Part shown: positions 50,012 through 58,708 of the stretch, in pieces
Position numbering within the stretch: the stretch's first letter is position 1
Layout of the letters: every line of letters begins with the position of its first letter
DNA from: Anabaena minutissima FACHB-250
GTDB lineage: Bacteria; Cyanobacteriota; Cyanobacteriia; Cyanobacteriales; Nostocaceae
Reading direction: 5' to 3'
DNA: 64,000 nt
NCBI RefSeq assembly: GCF_014697125.1
Contig: NZ_JACJRG010000016.1
Span: 79,386 to 143,385 of the forward strand
The notes under the pieces: model-generated
What the model was told of the DNA's origin: nothing
The model's database searches: none
What the model saw: the letters and a program-made list of their open reading frames with translations, nothing else
Position numbers and translations under genes: made by a program

Positions 50012-50127
50012 AGTATCTTGCCCTCTGTATATATGCCTATAAGTTGATATCTTTGACCCCAATCATATCGCAAAGGGGGGGAGTATTTATAACCTTAAAG
50101 TGTTGGATCAATAAAAAAAAACATATT

Positions 50128-50754
50128 TTATTCAGATTCATCTGAGTAGAGGTTGTGAGCAGCAATGTAGGACCTAACCTCTTCTGGCACTAAATGAGTA
50201 ATTAATTTCCGCTCTCGACACAGGTTACGAATTAGACTTGACGAAACTCTCACTAATGGTGTATGCAAGAGTTGCCAGCGAATAGTTACTAACTGCTTTG
50301 CCAGTTTTTTCTCCACCTGCTTGCAGATTGATTCACTTTGAGCTATATTCTCACCACCTAGCAATCTAGGTGCAATTAACCAATCACACATTGGTGCTAG
50401 TTCGTGTCTACGGTACCAACGAGGTAAGGTTTGGAAAGTATCTAAACCTACAATCCAGTACCAGTGAGTATTTGGGTAACAAGTAGACAAGTCGATCAAA
50501 GTGTTGATCGCATAAGAAACCTCTGAGCGTTTTGCCTCTATCTCTGAGACCGTAAACGCTGATATTTCGCTTGTAGCTAATTGTAGCATTGCCACCCGAT
50601 GCTCAAATACGGCAGCTTTTTTGTGAGGAGGATTTCGAGACGGCACCCAGATAACCTTATCTATGGGTACTTGATGCCAAGCTGTCTCAGCTATTAGCAG
50701 GTGTCCCCAATGAACTGGATCAAATGTGCCACCAAAGATTGCCAGTTGCTGCAT
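50128..50754 (-). CDS. nadD: Nicotinate-nucleotide adenylyltransferase
   Basis: 208 residues from ATG 50754 (MQQLAIFGGTFDPVHWGHLL); 14 further codons upstream are not family-like. It joins ATP and nicotinate mononucleotide to make deamido-NAD. GTFDPVHWGHL holds the HxGH motif. VPSRNPPHKK, WYWIVGLDTFQTLPRWYRRH and VSSSLIRNL (SxxxxR) complete the nucleotidyltransferase fold. It lies about 120 bases upstream of gap2. Confidence 0.92.
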   Translation of the reverse strand: MQQLAIFGGTFDPVHWGHLLIAETAWHQVPIDKVIWVPSRNPPHKKAAVFEHRVAMLQLATSEISAFTVSEIEAKRSEVSYAINTLIDLSTCYPNTHWYWIVGLDTFQTLPRWYRRHELAPMCDWLIAPRLLGGENIAQSESICKQVEKKLAKQLVTIRWQLLHTPLVRVSSSLIRNLCRERKLITHLVPEEVRSYIAAHNLYSDESE

Positions 50755-51160
50755 TTGGTTATGCCTTGGCTCTATGCAATCGAAAATCATTTTCATTCCT
50801 AAAGGAATATCTTAATCAATTCATGCTTTGGCTTGATGAAATCTTAAAAGTATTTTCGCTACGAATGTACTTAATCTAGCTAACACCAGTAAGGACTCAA
50901 AAAGTATGTATTTCAAATTACAAGAATTTCTTTCCCGATGTGACGGAAATTTACTGAATAGTCTTAAAAACAGTTTGGAAATAGCAAAAACCTCCAACCG
51001 ATGTAAAATCGTTCTCAACGAAAGAAAACACAACAAAACAGGCCGATAACATCAAGAATGAAAAAGATATAGGAGTAGTTACGGTAAAAATCAAAATCCT
51101 GTTATGATACGCGTGTCATTTGTGATTATGGTGTGGTGTGGTGTTTAAGAGGAGCAATCA
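50755..51160. other. Divergent intergenic region before murC
   Basis: About 400 bases between the divergent nadD and murC genes. Near the right end, AGAGGAG (about 51148) serves murC. A short frame at 50821-51036 on the minus strand has no supporting features and was rejected. The bases gtgtggtgtggtgttt near 51130 form a short repeat. Confidence 0.5.
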
Positions 51161-52633
51161 ATGAATAATGCTGTAGATTTTGGCGGTAGACCGTTTCATT
51201 TTATTGGTATCGGTGGTATAGGTATGTCTGCCTTGGCATACGTGCTGGCTAAACGTCAATTGCCAGTATCAGGTTCTGATCTGCGACCAAATCATATTAC
51301 ACGTAAGTTAGAATCTATCGGGACTCATATTTTTAGTAGACAAGAGGCTAGTAACCTCGAATTCTTTCATCCTCAAGTGGGAGCTAATGAAATAGAATTA
51401 AATTCAGAAAAACAAGTTCCTTCTATCAAGGCAAACCTGCCTCAAGTTATTTGTTCAACAGCAATTAATGCCAACAATTTAGAGTATAAAGCAGCTCTGG
51501 AATTAGGTTGTCCAATTTGGCATCGTTCAGATTTACTAGCAGCCTTGATTGCCGAACACCATAGCATAGCTGTAGCAGGAACTCATGGTAAAACTACAAC
51601 CAGTAGCATGATTGGTTATATGTTATTGGAAGCTGGTTTAGACCCTACGATTATTGTAGGTGGTGAAGTAAATGCTTGGGAGGGCAATGCTAGGTTGGGG
51701 CAAAGTCACTATTTGGTAGCGGAAGCAGATGAATCTGATGGTTCGCTAGTGAAACACGCTCCTGAAATTGGCATTATTACTAATATTGAATTAGATCATC
51801 CTGACCACTACGACACCTTAGAAGAAGTCGTTGAAACCTTCCAAAAATTTGCCCAGGGTTGTAAAACCTTAGTGGGCAGCATTGATTGCACTACAGTACG
51901 CGATCGCCTCAAACCTACAATCACCTACAGTCTCCATCCAGAGACTGACGCTGACTACACTGTGACTAACATTGACTATCATGCCAATGGAACTGCTGCT
52001 TTAGTCTGGGAAAAAGGCAAAGCCTTGGGAGTGCTAAATCTGCGCTTGCTCGGTCGCCATAACTTGAGTAATGCTCTAGCTGGTGTTGCTGTTGGGCGGA
52101 TTTTAGGCTTAGAATTTGGAGCGATCGCCAAAGGTATCGCCACCTTTGAAGGTGCTAGACGACGTTTTGAGTTTCGCGGTGAAGTTGATGGTATTACCTT
52201 TATTGATGACTACGCTCATCATCCAAGCGAAATTCGTGCAACCCTAGCTGCGGCAAGGCTGCAAGCCAGACCAGGACAAAGAGTAGTGGCGATATTCCAG
52301 CCCCATCGCTATAGTCGGACATTAACCTTTTTAGAAGAATTTTCTCAGTCTTTCACCCATGCTGACTTGGTGGTACTAACTGATATTTACAGTGCTGGCG
52401 AACCAAATTTAGGACAAATTAGTGGTGAACAGTTAGCTGAGGCTGTAGCTAAAGAACATCCCCAGGTAGTTTATCAACCAACTTTACCTGCTGTAAATGA
52501 ATTCCTACTGCAAACTCTTAAGACTGGGGACTTAGCACTATTTTTAGGTGCAGGTAACTTAAATCAGGCGATTCCTGAAATCATTACTGCACTTTGCGAA
52601 CCGGCTACAGCTACAGCTACAGCTACATTATAA
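51161..52633 (+). CDS. murC: UDP-N-acetylmuramate-L-alanine ligase
   Basis: 490 residues. It adds L-Ala to UDP-MurNAc in peptidoglycan synthesis. FHFIGIGGIGMSALAYVLAK is the nucleotide-sugar site, AVAGTHGKTTTSSMIGY the ATP P-loop, and AEADESDGSL, IELDHPDHYD, DDYAHHPSEIRATL are Mur ligase motifs. An insert near residue 85-100 (VGANEIELNSEKQVPSIKAN) is unusual. The C-terminus EPATATATATL comes from a CTACAG hexamer repeat. It precedes murB by about 95 bases. Confidence 0.95.
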   Translation: MNNAVDFGGRPFHFIGIGGIGMSALAYVLAKRQLPVSGSDLRPNHITRKLESIGTHIFSRQEASNLEFFHPQVGANEIELNSEKQVPSIKANLPQVICSTAINANNLEYKAALELGCPIWHRSDLLAALIAEHHSIAVAGTHGKTTTSSMIGYMLLEAGLDPTIIVGGEVNAWEGNARLGQSHYLVAEADESDGSLVKHAPEIGIITNIELDHPDHYDTLEEVVETFQKFAQGCKTLVGSIDCTTVRDRLKPTITYSLHPETDADYTVTNIDYHANGTAALVWEKGKALGVLNLRLLGRHNLSNALAGVAVGRILGLEFGAIAKGIATFEGARRRFEFRGEVDGITFIDDYAHHPSEIRATLAAARLQARPGQRVVAIFQPHRYSRTLTFLEEFSQSFTHADLVVLTDIYSAGEPNLGQISGEQLAEAVAKEHPQVVYQPTLPAVNEFLLQTLKTGDLALFLGAGNLNQAIPEIITALCEPATATATATL

Positions 52634-52727
52634 AAGTTTTGCCTGAGCAAGAGTTTTATCAATTCACTCTATTGCTGTATTGCTACAGCAGATAAATGTA
52701 AAAATTTCACAATTTATTGATGTAAAG

Positions 52728-53726
52728 ATGAAAATTTCCCAGGCAGCTGGAAACGCCTGCACAGTTCCTGCTTCTACAGTAGAAACACAGGAAAAAAATG
52801 ATTTAAGTGAAGATAAAATCATTTACTTACCAGGTACTAATTGCGAAATCAAGTCCCAAGCTTTTTTATCTGCATATACTTCCTATCGAGTTGGTGGGGC
52901 GGCTGAATGGTACGTTGCACCAAGGAACATAGAAGCATTGCAAGCCAGCATCAAGTATGCACAAGAACATAATTTAAGAGTCACCACCCTAGGCGCAGGC
53001 TCTAATCTGTTAGTTAGCGATCGCGGTCTAGACGGTCTAGTGATCGGTACTCGCCATCTACGCTACAGCCACTTTGATCCTGTCACAGGTCAATTAACCG
53101 TCGCGGCGGGAGAATCAATTCCTAGTTTGGCATGGGCAGCAGCACAACTAGGCTGGCAAGGTTTAGAGTGGGCTGTTGGTATCCCTGGAACATTGGGAGG
53201 TGCAGTAGTAATGAACGCCGGCGCACACAGCAGCTGCATCGCAGATATGTTAGTGAGTGCTGAAGTCCTCTCCCCAGATGGGACATTAGAGACTCTAACA
53301 CCTGCTGACTTAGGTTATACATACCGCACTTCACTACTACAAGGTAGCGATCGCATCATCACTCAAGCCACCTTGCAACTCAAACCAGGATTTGACCCCG
53401 CCCAGGTTGTAGCCATTACCAAACAACACAAACAGCATCGGCTGAGTACCCAACCCTACAACTTCCCCAGTTGTGGCAGCGTGTTCCGTAATCCCACACC
53501 TTACACGGCTGGGTGGTTAATCGAACACACAGGTTTAAAAGGCTATCAAATTGGTGGCGCACAAGTAGCTCATCTCCACGCCAATTTTATTGTCAATCGT
53601 GGTGGAGCAAAAGCCAACGATATTTTTAACCTAATTCGCCATATCCAGCACACAGTCCAAGAGAACTGGTCAATATGGTTAGAACCAGAAGTCAAAATGA
53701 TGGGTGAATTTCAGGCTGCGGCTTGA
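52728..53726 (+). CDS. murB: UDP-N-acetylenolpyruvoylglucosamine reductase
   Basis: 332 residues from ATG 52728; the frame is open from TTG 52680. It reduces UDP-GlcNAc-enolpyruvate to UDP-MurNAc. The FAD-binding part has LGAGSNLLVSDRGLDGLVIG, VGIPGTLGGAVVMNAGAHSS and SCGSVFRNPTPY (catalytic Ser region), and it ends WLEPEVKMMGEF. About 50 poorly conserved residues precede the domain. It is the second gene of a murC-murB pair. Confidence 0.94.
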   Translation: MKISQAAGNACTVPASTVETQEKNDLSEDKIIYLPGTNCEIKSQAFLSAYTSYRVGGAAEWYVAPRNIEALQASIKYAQEHNLRVTTLGAGSNLLVSDRGLDGLVIGTRHLRYSHFDPVTGQLTVAAGESIPSLAWAAAQLGWQGLEWAVGIPGTLGGAVVMNAGAHSSCIADMLVSAEVLSPDGTLETLTPADLGYTYRTSLLQGSDRIITQATLQLKPGFDPAQVVAITKQHKQHRLSTQPYNFPSCGSVFRNPTPYTAGWLIEHTGLKGYQIGGAQVAHLHANFIVNRGGAKANDIFNLIRHIQHTVQENWSIWLEPEVKMMGEFQAAA

Positions 53727-53901
53727 GGTGCAGAGAACTCTTAAGAGGCAGGGAGAAGAGCAGAGGAGAATGAATCTTGCCCAATTCCCTATGCCTAATT
53801 CCCTATGCCCATTAAATATTAGTAAAAAAAGAGGCAAATTCCCGGCCGCCTCTATAATTGAATTTGATTTGTTATTCAAAGCACACGCGGATAATTTAGT
53901 T

Positions 53902-54249
53902 ATGGCAGAAAAAGGACAAGGATTTGGCTTTGGCTTAGGAAAAATGAAAGAACTAGCCGAAGCGTTCAAAAAAGCACAACAAGTTCAAGAGGGTGCAAAG
54001 CGACTCCAAGAAGAATTGGAGCAAATGGAAATTCTGGGAGAGGCTGGTGGTGGACTAGTGAAGGTAATTGTCAGTGGCAACCAAGAACCCAAGCGCGTGG
54101 AAATTTCTCCCGATGCTTTAGCACAAGGCTCAGAAATGCTTTCCGACTTGGTGACAGTAGCCATGAAAAGTGCCTACGAAAAGTCTACAGCCACCATGCG
54201 CGAACGCATGGAAGAATTGACCAGTGGACTAGAACTACCTGGGTTTTAG
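53902..54249 (+). CDS. YbaB/EbfC-family nucleoid-associated protein
   Basis: 115 residues from ATG 53902 (MAEKGQGFGFGLGKMKELAE); the same frame is open further up but reads through heptamer-type DNA. The EbfC fold is marked by ELAEAFKKAQQVQEGAKRLQ, GGGLVKVIVSGNQEPKRVEI and LSDLVTVAMKSAYEKS. Small dimers of this family bind DNA. It is encoded 175 bases after murB. Confidence 0.92.
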   Translation: MAEKGQGFGFGLGKMKELAEAFKKAQQVQEGAKRLQEELEQMEILGEAGGGLVKVIVSGNQEPKRVEISPDALAQGSEMLSDLVTVAMKSAYEKSTATMRERMEELTSGLELPGF

Positions 54250-54251
54250 CG

Positions 54252-54306
54252 ATTAGTCATTAGTCATTAGTCATTAGTCATTAGTCACTCGTCATTAGTC
54301 ATTCTT
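54252..54306. repeat. ATTAGTC heptamer repeat
   Basis: About six near-perfect copies of ATTAGTC directly after the YbaB gene stop, an STRR-type array. Confidence 0.8.
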
Positions 54307-54433
54307 CAAAAGATTTGTTGACTATAGACTGTGAACTACTGACTTTTGACATATCTATAGTAAAATTCTATATCAATCTTTAGGAATAAGTCTTCAGATT
54401 CTCCCAATAGATTCCTATTACGAATTACGAATT

Positions 54434-54910
54434 ATGAGTTATAAACTGTTGTTTGTCTGCTTGGGGAACATCTGCCGTTCACCATCAGCAGAGAACATCA
54501 TGAATTATTTGATTGATCAAGCTGAATTAAGCGATCGCATCCTTTGTGATTCGGCTGGCACATCTAGCTATCACATTGGCAGTCCACCAGATCGCCGTAT
54601 GAGTGCCGCCGCCTCGACAAAATTAGGAATTAAGCTACAAGGACGAGCTAGACAACTCCAGAAATCAGACTTTCAGGAATTTGATCTGATTTTAGCTATG
54701 GATCGAGATAACTATGACAATATCATTGCCCTTGATCCTACTGGACAATATCACCATAAAGTGCTTTTGATGTGTGAATTTTGTTCTCGACACACCCTTA
54801 AGGAAGTTCCAGACCCCTACTATGGTGGAACGGAAGGCTTTAATCAGGTAATTGATTTACTCCTTGATGCTTGTGAAGGACTATTGCAACATATTGTGAG
54901 TGCTGAGTAG
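54434..54910 (+). CDS. Low-molecular-weight protein-tyrosine phosphatase
   Basis: 158 residues. LLFVCLGNICRSPSAENIMN holds the C(X)5R-S active site, and VPDPYYGGTEGFNQVIDLLL the acid loop DPYY. It removes phosphate from tyrosine, perhaps from exopolysaccharide-type kinases; the partner is unknown here. It is a single gene. Confidence 0.92.
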   Translation: MSYKLLFVCLGNICRSPSAENIMNYLIDQAELSDRILCDSAGTSSYHIGSPPDRRMSAAASTKLGIKLQGRARQLQKSDFQEFDLILAMDRDNYDNIIALDPTGQYHHKVLLMCEFCSRHTLKEVPDPYYGGTEGFNQVIDLLLDACEGLLQHIVSAE

Positions 54911-54911
54911 T

Positions 54912-54936
54912 GTTAGCGGTAGCGCGGCGTTTAGCC
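54912..54936. repeat. 25-base repeat, copy B (inverted to 45841)
   Basis: Exact reverse complement of 45841-45865, located just after the phosphatase stop and surrounded by agtgctgagtag-type text. Confidence 0.7.
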
Positions 54937-55019
54937 AGTGCTGAGTAGTGAGTAGTGAGTGGGTGGGCATTGTATTTTTCTCCCCCTGCTCCCCCTTCTT
55001 TCTTTTCCCCAGTCCCCTT

Positions 55020-55703
55020 CTACTCTACAAGCCCATGCTTAATCGCAAAACGCACTAATTCAGCCCGGTTGCTGGTGTCAGTTTTTCTTAATAAGCTGCT
55101 GACGTATTTTTCTACAGTTCTAGGACTTAAGTGAAGTTGAAGTCCCATTTCTGCGTTAGAAAGACCGTGAGTTAAAAGTTCTAAGACTTCCTGTTCTCTC
55201 AGGGTCAAAGATGAGAGCAAGCCTGACCCCTCAACATGACTCAAAATAGAGTTATGAGTCTCTATGACTCTTGTAGAGCCAGGACTAGCTGAACTCTCTT
55301 TCTGAGGAAAGCGGTACTCAGATTGAATAATTTGCGATCGCTCCAATAGATTGCAAATAGCTGCGGCTAACTCTTCTAGCTCAAAAGGCTTCGGCAAGTA
55401 TAAATCACACCCAGACTGATAACCAAGAATTCTTTCTTGAGTCTTGGTACGGGCTGTTAATAAAATTACGGGTAATAAGCGAAATTTTGGTTTTTGACGT
55501 ACCCGACGTACCAATTCATACCCATTCATACGTGGCATGACAATATCGGTGACAATTAAATCAGGCTGGTATTCTTCCACCATTGCCAAAGCTTCTTGAC
55601 CGTCATTGGCCGTAATTACTGCATAGCCTGACAGTTCAAGATAATCACTAATAGATAGACGAGTGCCCACATCGTCATCCACCACAAGGATCGTCAAGGG
55701 CAT
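55020..55703 (-). CDS. Response regulator with LuxR/NarL-type DNA-binding domain
   Basis: 227 residues from ATG 55703 (MPLTILVVDDDVGTRLSISD); the longer frame to 55766 is not family-like. The receiver domain has DDD, phospho-Asp in PDLIVTDIVMPRMNGYELV, and Lys in YLPKPFELEE. The LuxR helix-turn-helix is LTLREQEVLELLTHGLSNAE and LHLSPRTVEKYVSSLLRKT. It resembles the Ycf29/TctD-like regulators of cyanobacteria and red-algal plastids (from memory). No sensor kinase gene is adjacent; a degenerate one lies at 58709. Confidence 0.9.
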   Translation of the reverse strand: MPLTILVVDDDVGTRLSISDYLELSGYAVITANDGQEALAMVEEYQPDLIVTDIVMPRMNGYELVRRVRQKPKFRLLPVILLTARTKTQERILGYQSGCDLYLPKPFELEELAAAICNLLERSQIIQSEYRFPQKESSASPGSTRVIETHNSILSHVEGSGLLSSLTLREQEVLELLTHGLSNAEMGLQLHLSPRTVEKYVSSLLRKTDTSNRAELVRFAIKHGLVE

Positions 55704-56001
55704 GGAAAGTACACCCCTAGCATTTTTACTCAGAAATTTCCTTCTAGAAGCTCTATATAAGAACACGCGTTACAATAGTGTTCTTATGTTTCATAATATG
55801 ACAAGATTAGTAGCTAATGACTGTCTTAGGGGTGATTTATAAAGAAAATCTTAAATCCATAAAAAGATTAACAAATTTAAACGTATTTAAGACCCCCGAC
55901 AATATAAAAACGCAGTAAATGTTGCAATTCTTCACAGAATAGCACAATGCTCACCTATTAATCACCCTAAGATAAATTAATCAACGGAAGAACAATTTTC
56001 A

Positions 56002-56469
56002 ATGAGCGATAAGAGCGAAAGTTACAAAGTTATCAGTGATAATCGGCAAGCCCGCTATTTGTATGAAATCCTAGAAACCTTTGAAGCTGGGATTCAACTG
56101 ACGGGAACTGAGGTTAAGTCAATCCGTGCGGGTAAAGTAAACCTCCAAGATGGTTATGCTTTGCTTCGTGATGGGGAAGCATGGCTAATTAACGTGCATA
56201 TTTCTCCTTACAACGCTAGTGGGCAGTATTTTAATCACGAACCACGCCGTACCCGCAAGCTGTTACTACATCGCCAAGAACTTCGGAAACTCATCGGTAA
56301 AGTAGAGCAGCAAGGTTTGACATTAGTACCCTTGAAGATGTACCTGAAACGGGGCTGGGTCAAAATTAGTATTGCCCTAGGTAAAGGGAAAAAGCTCCAC
56401 GATAAGCGAGAAGACCTCAAACGCCGCCAAGATCAACGTGATATTCAACGGGCGATGAAAAATTATTAA
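56002..56469 (+). CDS. smpB: SsrA-binding protein SmpB
   Basis: 155 residues, full length. The product brings tmRNA to stalled ribosomes. NRQARYLYEILETFEAGIQL, GTEVKSIRAGKVNLQDGYAL, LNVHISPYNA-like NVHISPYNASGQYFNHEPRR and KGKKLHDKREDLKRRQDQRD are characteristic. It is a single gene. Confidence 0.95.
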   Translation: MSDKSESYKVISDNRQARYLYEILETFEAGIQLTGTEVKSIRAGKVNLQDGYALLRDGEAWLINVHISPYNASGQYFNHEPRRTRKLLLHRQELRKLIGKVEQQGLTLVPLKMYLKRGWVKISIALGKGKKLHDKREDLKRRQDQRDIQRAMKNY

Positions 56470-56601
56470 AGTAGCAACAGAACTATATATCTTCAGCGTG
56501 AGTTAAGTAAACACCTACTCTATAGCCGTAGATTGATTCTGTTCAATTCGGGAATCGTTACAGTGGTGGGTAACTTTAGAAGCTTATGAGGAAATCCTAC
56601 C

Positions 56602-56883
56602 ATGAAACGTGACTTCACCGCAGTTATTGGGGCTAGCCTTCTGACTTTAAGTACGGCCATTTTGCCTTTAAGTCTACCTGCACAAGCTCAAGTCAATACT
56701 GTGCCTAGAGTAGATAATGTCCCCAGAACCACAACTTATTATGAACGTAATGATTTTGATTGGGGTTGGTTGGGTTTAATTGGTTTATTAGGTTTAGCTG
56801 GGTTAGCTGGTAGAAAACAGCACGACGAGCCAACCCGTTATCGCGATCCCAATGCTCCTGGGGCTACTAGTTATAGGGACTGA
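56602..56883 (+). CDS. WGxxGxxG-family secreted small protein
   Basis: 93 residues. A signal peptide (ASLLTLSTAILPLSLPAQAQ) is followed by a short linker and DWGWLGLIGLLGLAGLAGRK, the WGxxGxxG motif with a hydrophobic segment and basic stop. A polar tail (HDEPTRYRDPNAPGATSYRD) follows. This is a recognised protein-sorting-type C-terminal signature in cyanobacteria with unknown processing. It lies between smpB and ictB. Confidence 0.88.
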   Translation: MKRDFTAVIGASLLTLSTAILPLSLPAQAQVNTVPRVDNVPRTTTYYERNDFDWGWLGLIGLLGLAGLAGRKQHDEPTRYRDPNAPGATSYRD

Positions 56884-56978
56884 GATAATCAATTATTTCT
56901 TTTGTTGTACTAATAATTTAGAGGCACGGTAGGGAGAACTAGTCTTGATAATACCGTGCCTATTGTCTTGTGAAGAAG

Positions 56979-58406
56979 TTAATTGACTGTTGGTTCTGGT
57001 TGGGGTGAGTTGTCTGCTTGAGTTTGGTTTTGGTTTAAAGGTGTCCAGTAGCTAGCAATTAAGGCAACCATCAGCCACCAGAGGGTATTGACTTCAGGGC
57101 GAAACCAAATGGTGTCTACTGCACCGTGAGCCAGCATCCCTAACAAAGTAGCAAATGCCCCAATTAACCAAAATCCTTCTAAATTATTGGATTGTCGTAA
57201 TCTGCGTAATTGCAAAAATGCCGTATTGACAGTGACAATTATTAACCAGAGAAAACAACCAAGACCAACAAAACCTGTTTCTACAGCCACCTCTAAGAAA
57301 ATGGAATAGGCACTCAAAGCACTATAACGAGGACGCTGGTAAAGCGGATAGATTTTATTAAAAGAGTTATGACCAGGGCCAATGCCGATAATTGGCCGAT
57401 CGCGGATCATCTCAAATACAGCATCCCAAACATTACGGCGAAAATTATTGCTGCTATCTTGGCGATCAGCAAAGATGCTGAAAACCCGTAAGCGGACTGG
57501 TTCAACAAATATCACTGCTACAACCAATAACCCGATCACGCTTCCTAAGAGTATGGGTAGTGACCAAGTGCGCCAAAAAGCTGGTAGTTGTATACTCCAC
57601 CAATAAACTAGCAAAGCGATCGCCGCGAAGACTGCCACCAATAGCCCAATCCAGCCACCACGACTAAAAGTTAAAATTAGGCAAGTAGTATTAACAATTA
57701 ACATTGTTAATGCTAGTGACTTTTTCATCCATCCTTGCCAAGCAAAAATAGCTACTAGGCTAAAAACTACAGCTGGAACAAGATAACCAGCTAACAAGTT
57801 AGGATTACCTAAATAACTATAAACCCTAGTAGTTTTAGATAAAGGAGATGCTGGGTCAACCCAAGTAGCTAGTTGGACTGCACCAAAACGCCATTGCCTT
57901 AAACCGTATACACTGACAATTAGTGATACGTGTAAGTAGATAGTAATAATCCAAGACCGCAAACGAGGCGATCGCAGCACCCTAGCACACAAGGCAAATA
58001 GCAATAAATACAGCGTTAATGTGATTAAATCATTCAACGCTGCTCTGGGTACAGGTGATAATGCTGTTGCGACTATGGCAATTGCCCAGTAAAGCAACAC
58101 CAACAGATGAATAGGAGTAGCAAGGGGAGTTCTGACTGATGTTGGTTCATCAGTTAACGTCAGCAATAGCCAAAATCCCACACAAGCTAAGAGCAATACT
58201 CCTATCAGGGTACTAGAGACAAAAGGAGCGAGTGCATATACCAAGCTCAGTAAAGCCGCAGCAATTACATCTCCCCACTGGAGTAAAATACTAGTTTGCC
58301 GCCAAGGAAACAATAATCCAACTAGTAACCGATGTAAATAACTAGTAGAAAGATATTGTTTGAGCGGTAAATACGATAAAGTAAACCTTTGCCAGACTAA
58401 ATTCAT
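56979..58406 (-). CDS. ictB: IctB-family putative bicarbonate transporter / O-antigen-ligase-like
   Basis: 475 residues from ATG 58406; six more codons are open upstream. There are ten or more membrane helices. The conserved loop IGIGPGHNSFNKIYPLYQRP is the hallmark of IctB and of the Wzy_C/O-antigen ligase fold. IctB was first linked to inorganic carbon accumulation, but direct bicarbonate transport remains disputed. It is a single minus-strand gene. Confidence 0.9.
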   Translation of the reverse strand: MNLVWQRFTLSYLPLKQYLSTSYLHRLLVGLLFPWRQTSILLQWGDVIAAALLSLVYALAPFVSSTLIGVLLLACVGFWLLLTLTDEPTSVRTPLATPIHLLVLLYWAIAIVATALSPVPRAALNDLITLTLYLLLFALCARVLRSPRLRSWIITIYLHVSLIVSVYGLRQWRFGAVQLATWVDPASPLSKTTRVYSYLGNPNLLAGYLVPAVVFSLVAIFAWQGWMKKSLALTMLIVNTTCLILTFSRGGWIGLLVAVFAAIALLVYWWSIQLPAFWRTWSLPILLGSVIGLLVVAVIFVEPVRLRVFSIFADRQDSSNNFRRNVWDAVFEMIRDRPIIGIGPGHNSFNKIYPLYQRPRYSALSAYSIFLEVAVETGFVGLGCFLWLIIVTVNTAFLQLRRLRQSNNLEGFWLIGAFATLLGMLAHGAVDTIWFRPEVNTLWWLMVALIASYWTPLNQNQTQADNSPQPEPTVN

Positions 58407-58708
58407 AAAACCCACTGTGATCAATTAGCAAGCCCTTTTAGCACTTGGACTTGATCATATAGCGGCTCATTATAAAGTAATAATCCAGATAGCAAATTGG
58501 TAATTGGTAATTCTGTTGTTAATAATAGCTACCATAGCAATCCTCTGAAATTTATGATCATTCTGAGACTTGAGAACCCTGGTTGAGTAAAAAACCAGGA
58601 TGCTCAAGTCTCATAAATGATTGAGGATGTTCATAGCAATTCCCCATAATTTTAAATACTGACTCTGAATGCTTCATTACAGGCTACTAACGGTATAGGT
58701 AAGACTTT

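Noticed and set aside
50821..51036. 71-codon minus-strand frame between nadD and murC
   Set aside because: No recognisable sequence, unlikely composition, and it occupies a divergent promoter region.
53704..53901. N-terminal extension of the YbaB-like protein
   Set aside because: The extra 66 codons translate heptamer-type intergenic DNA; the family starts at 53902.
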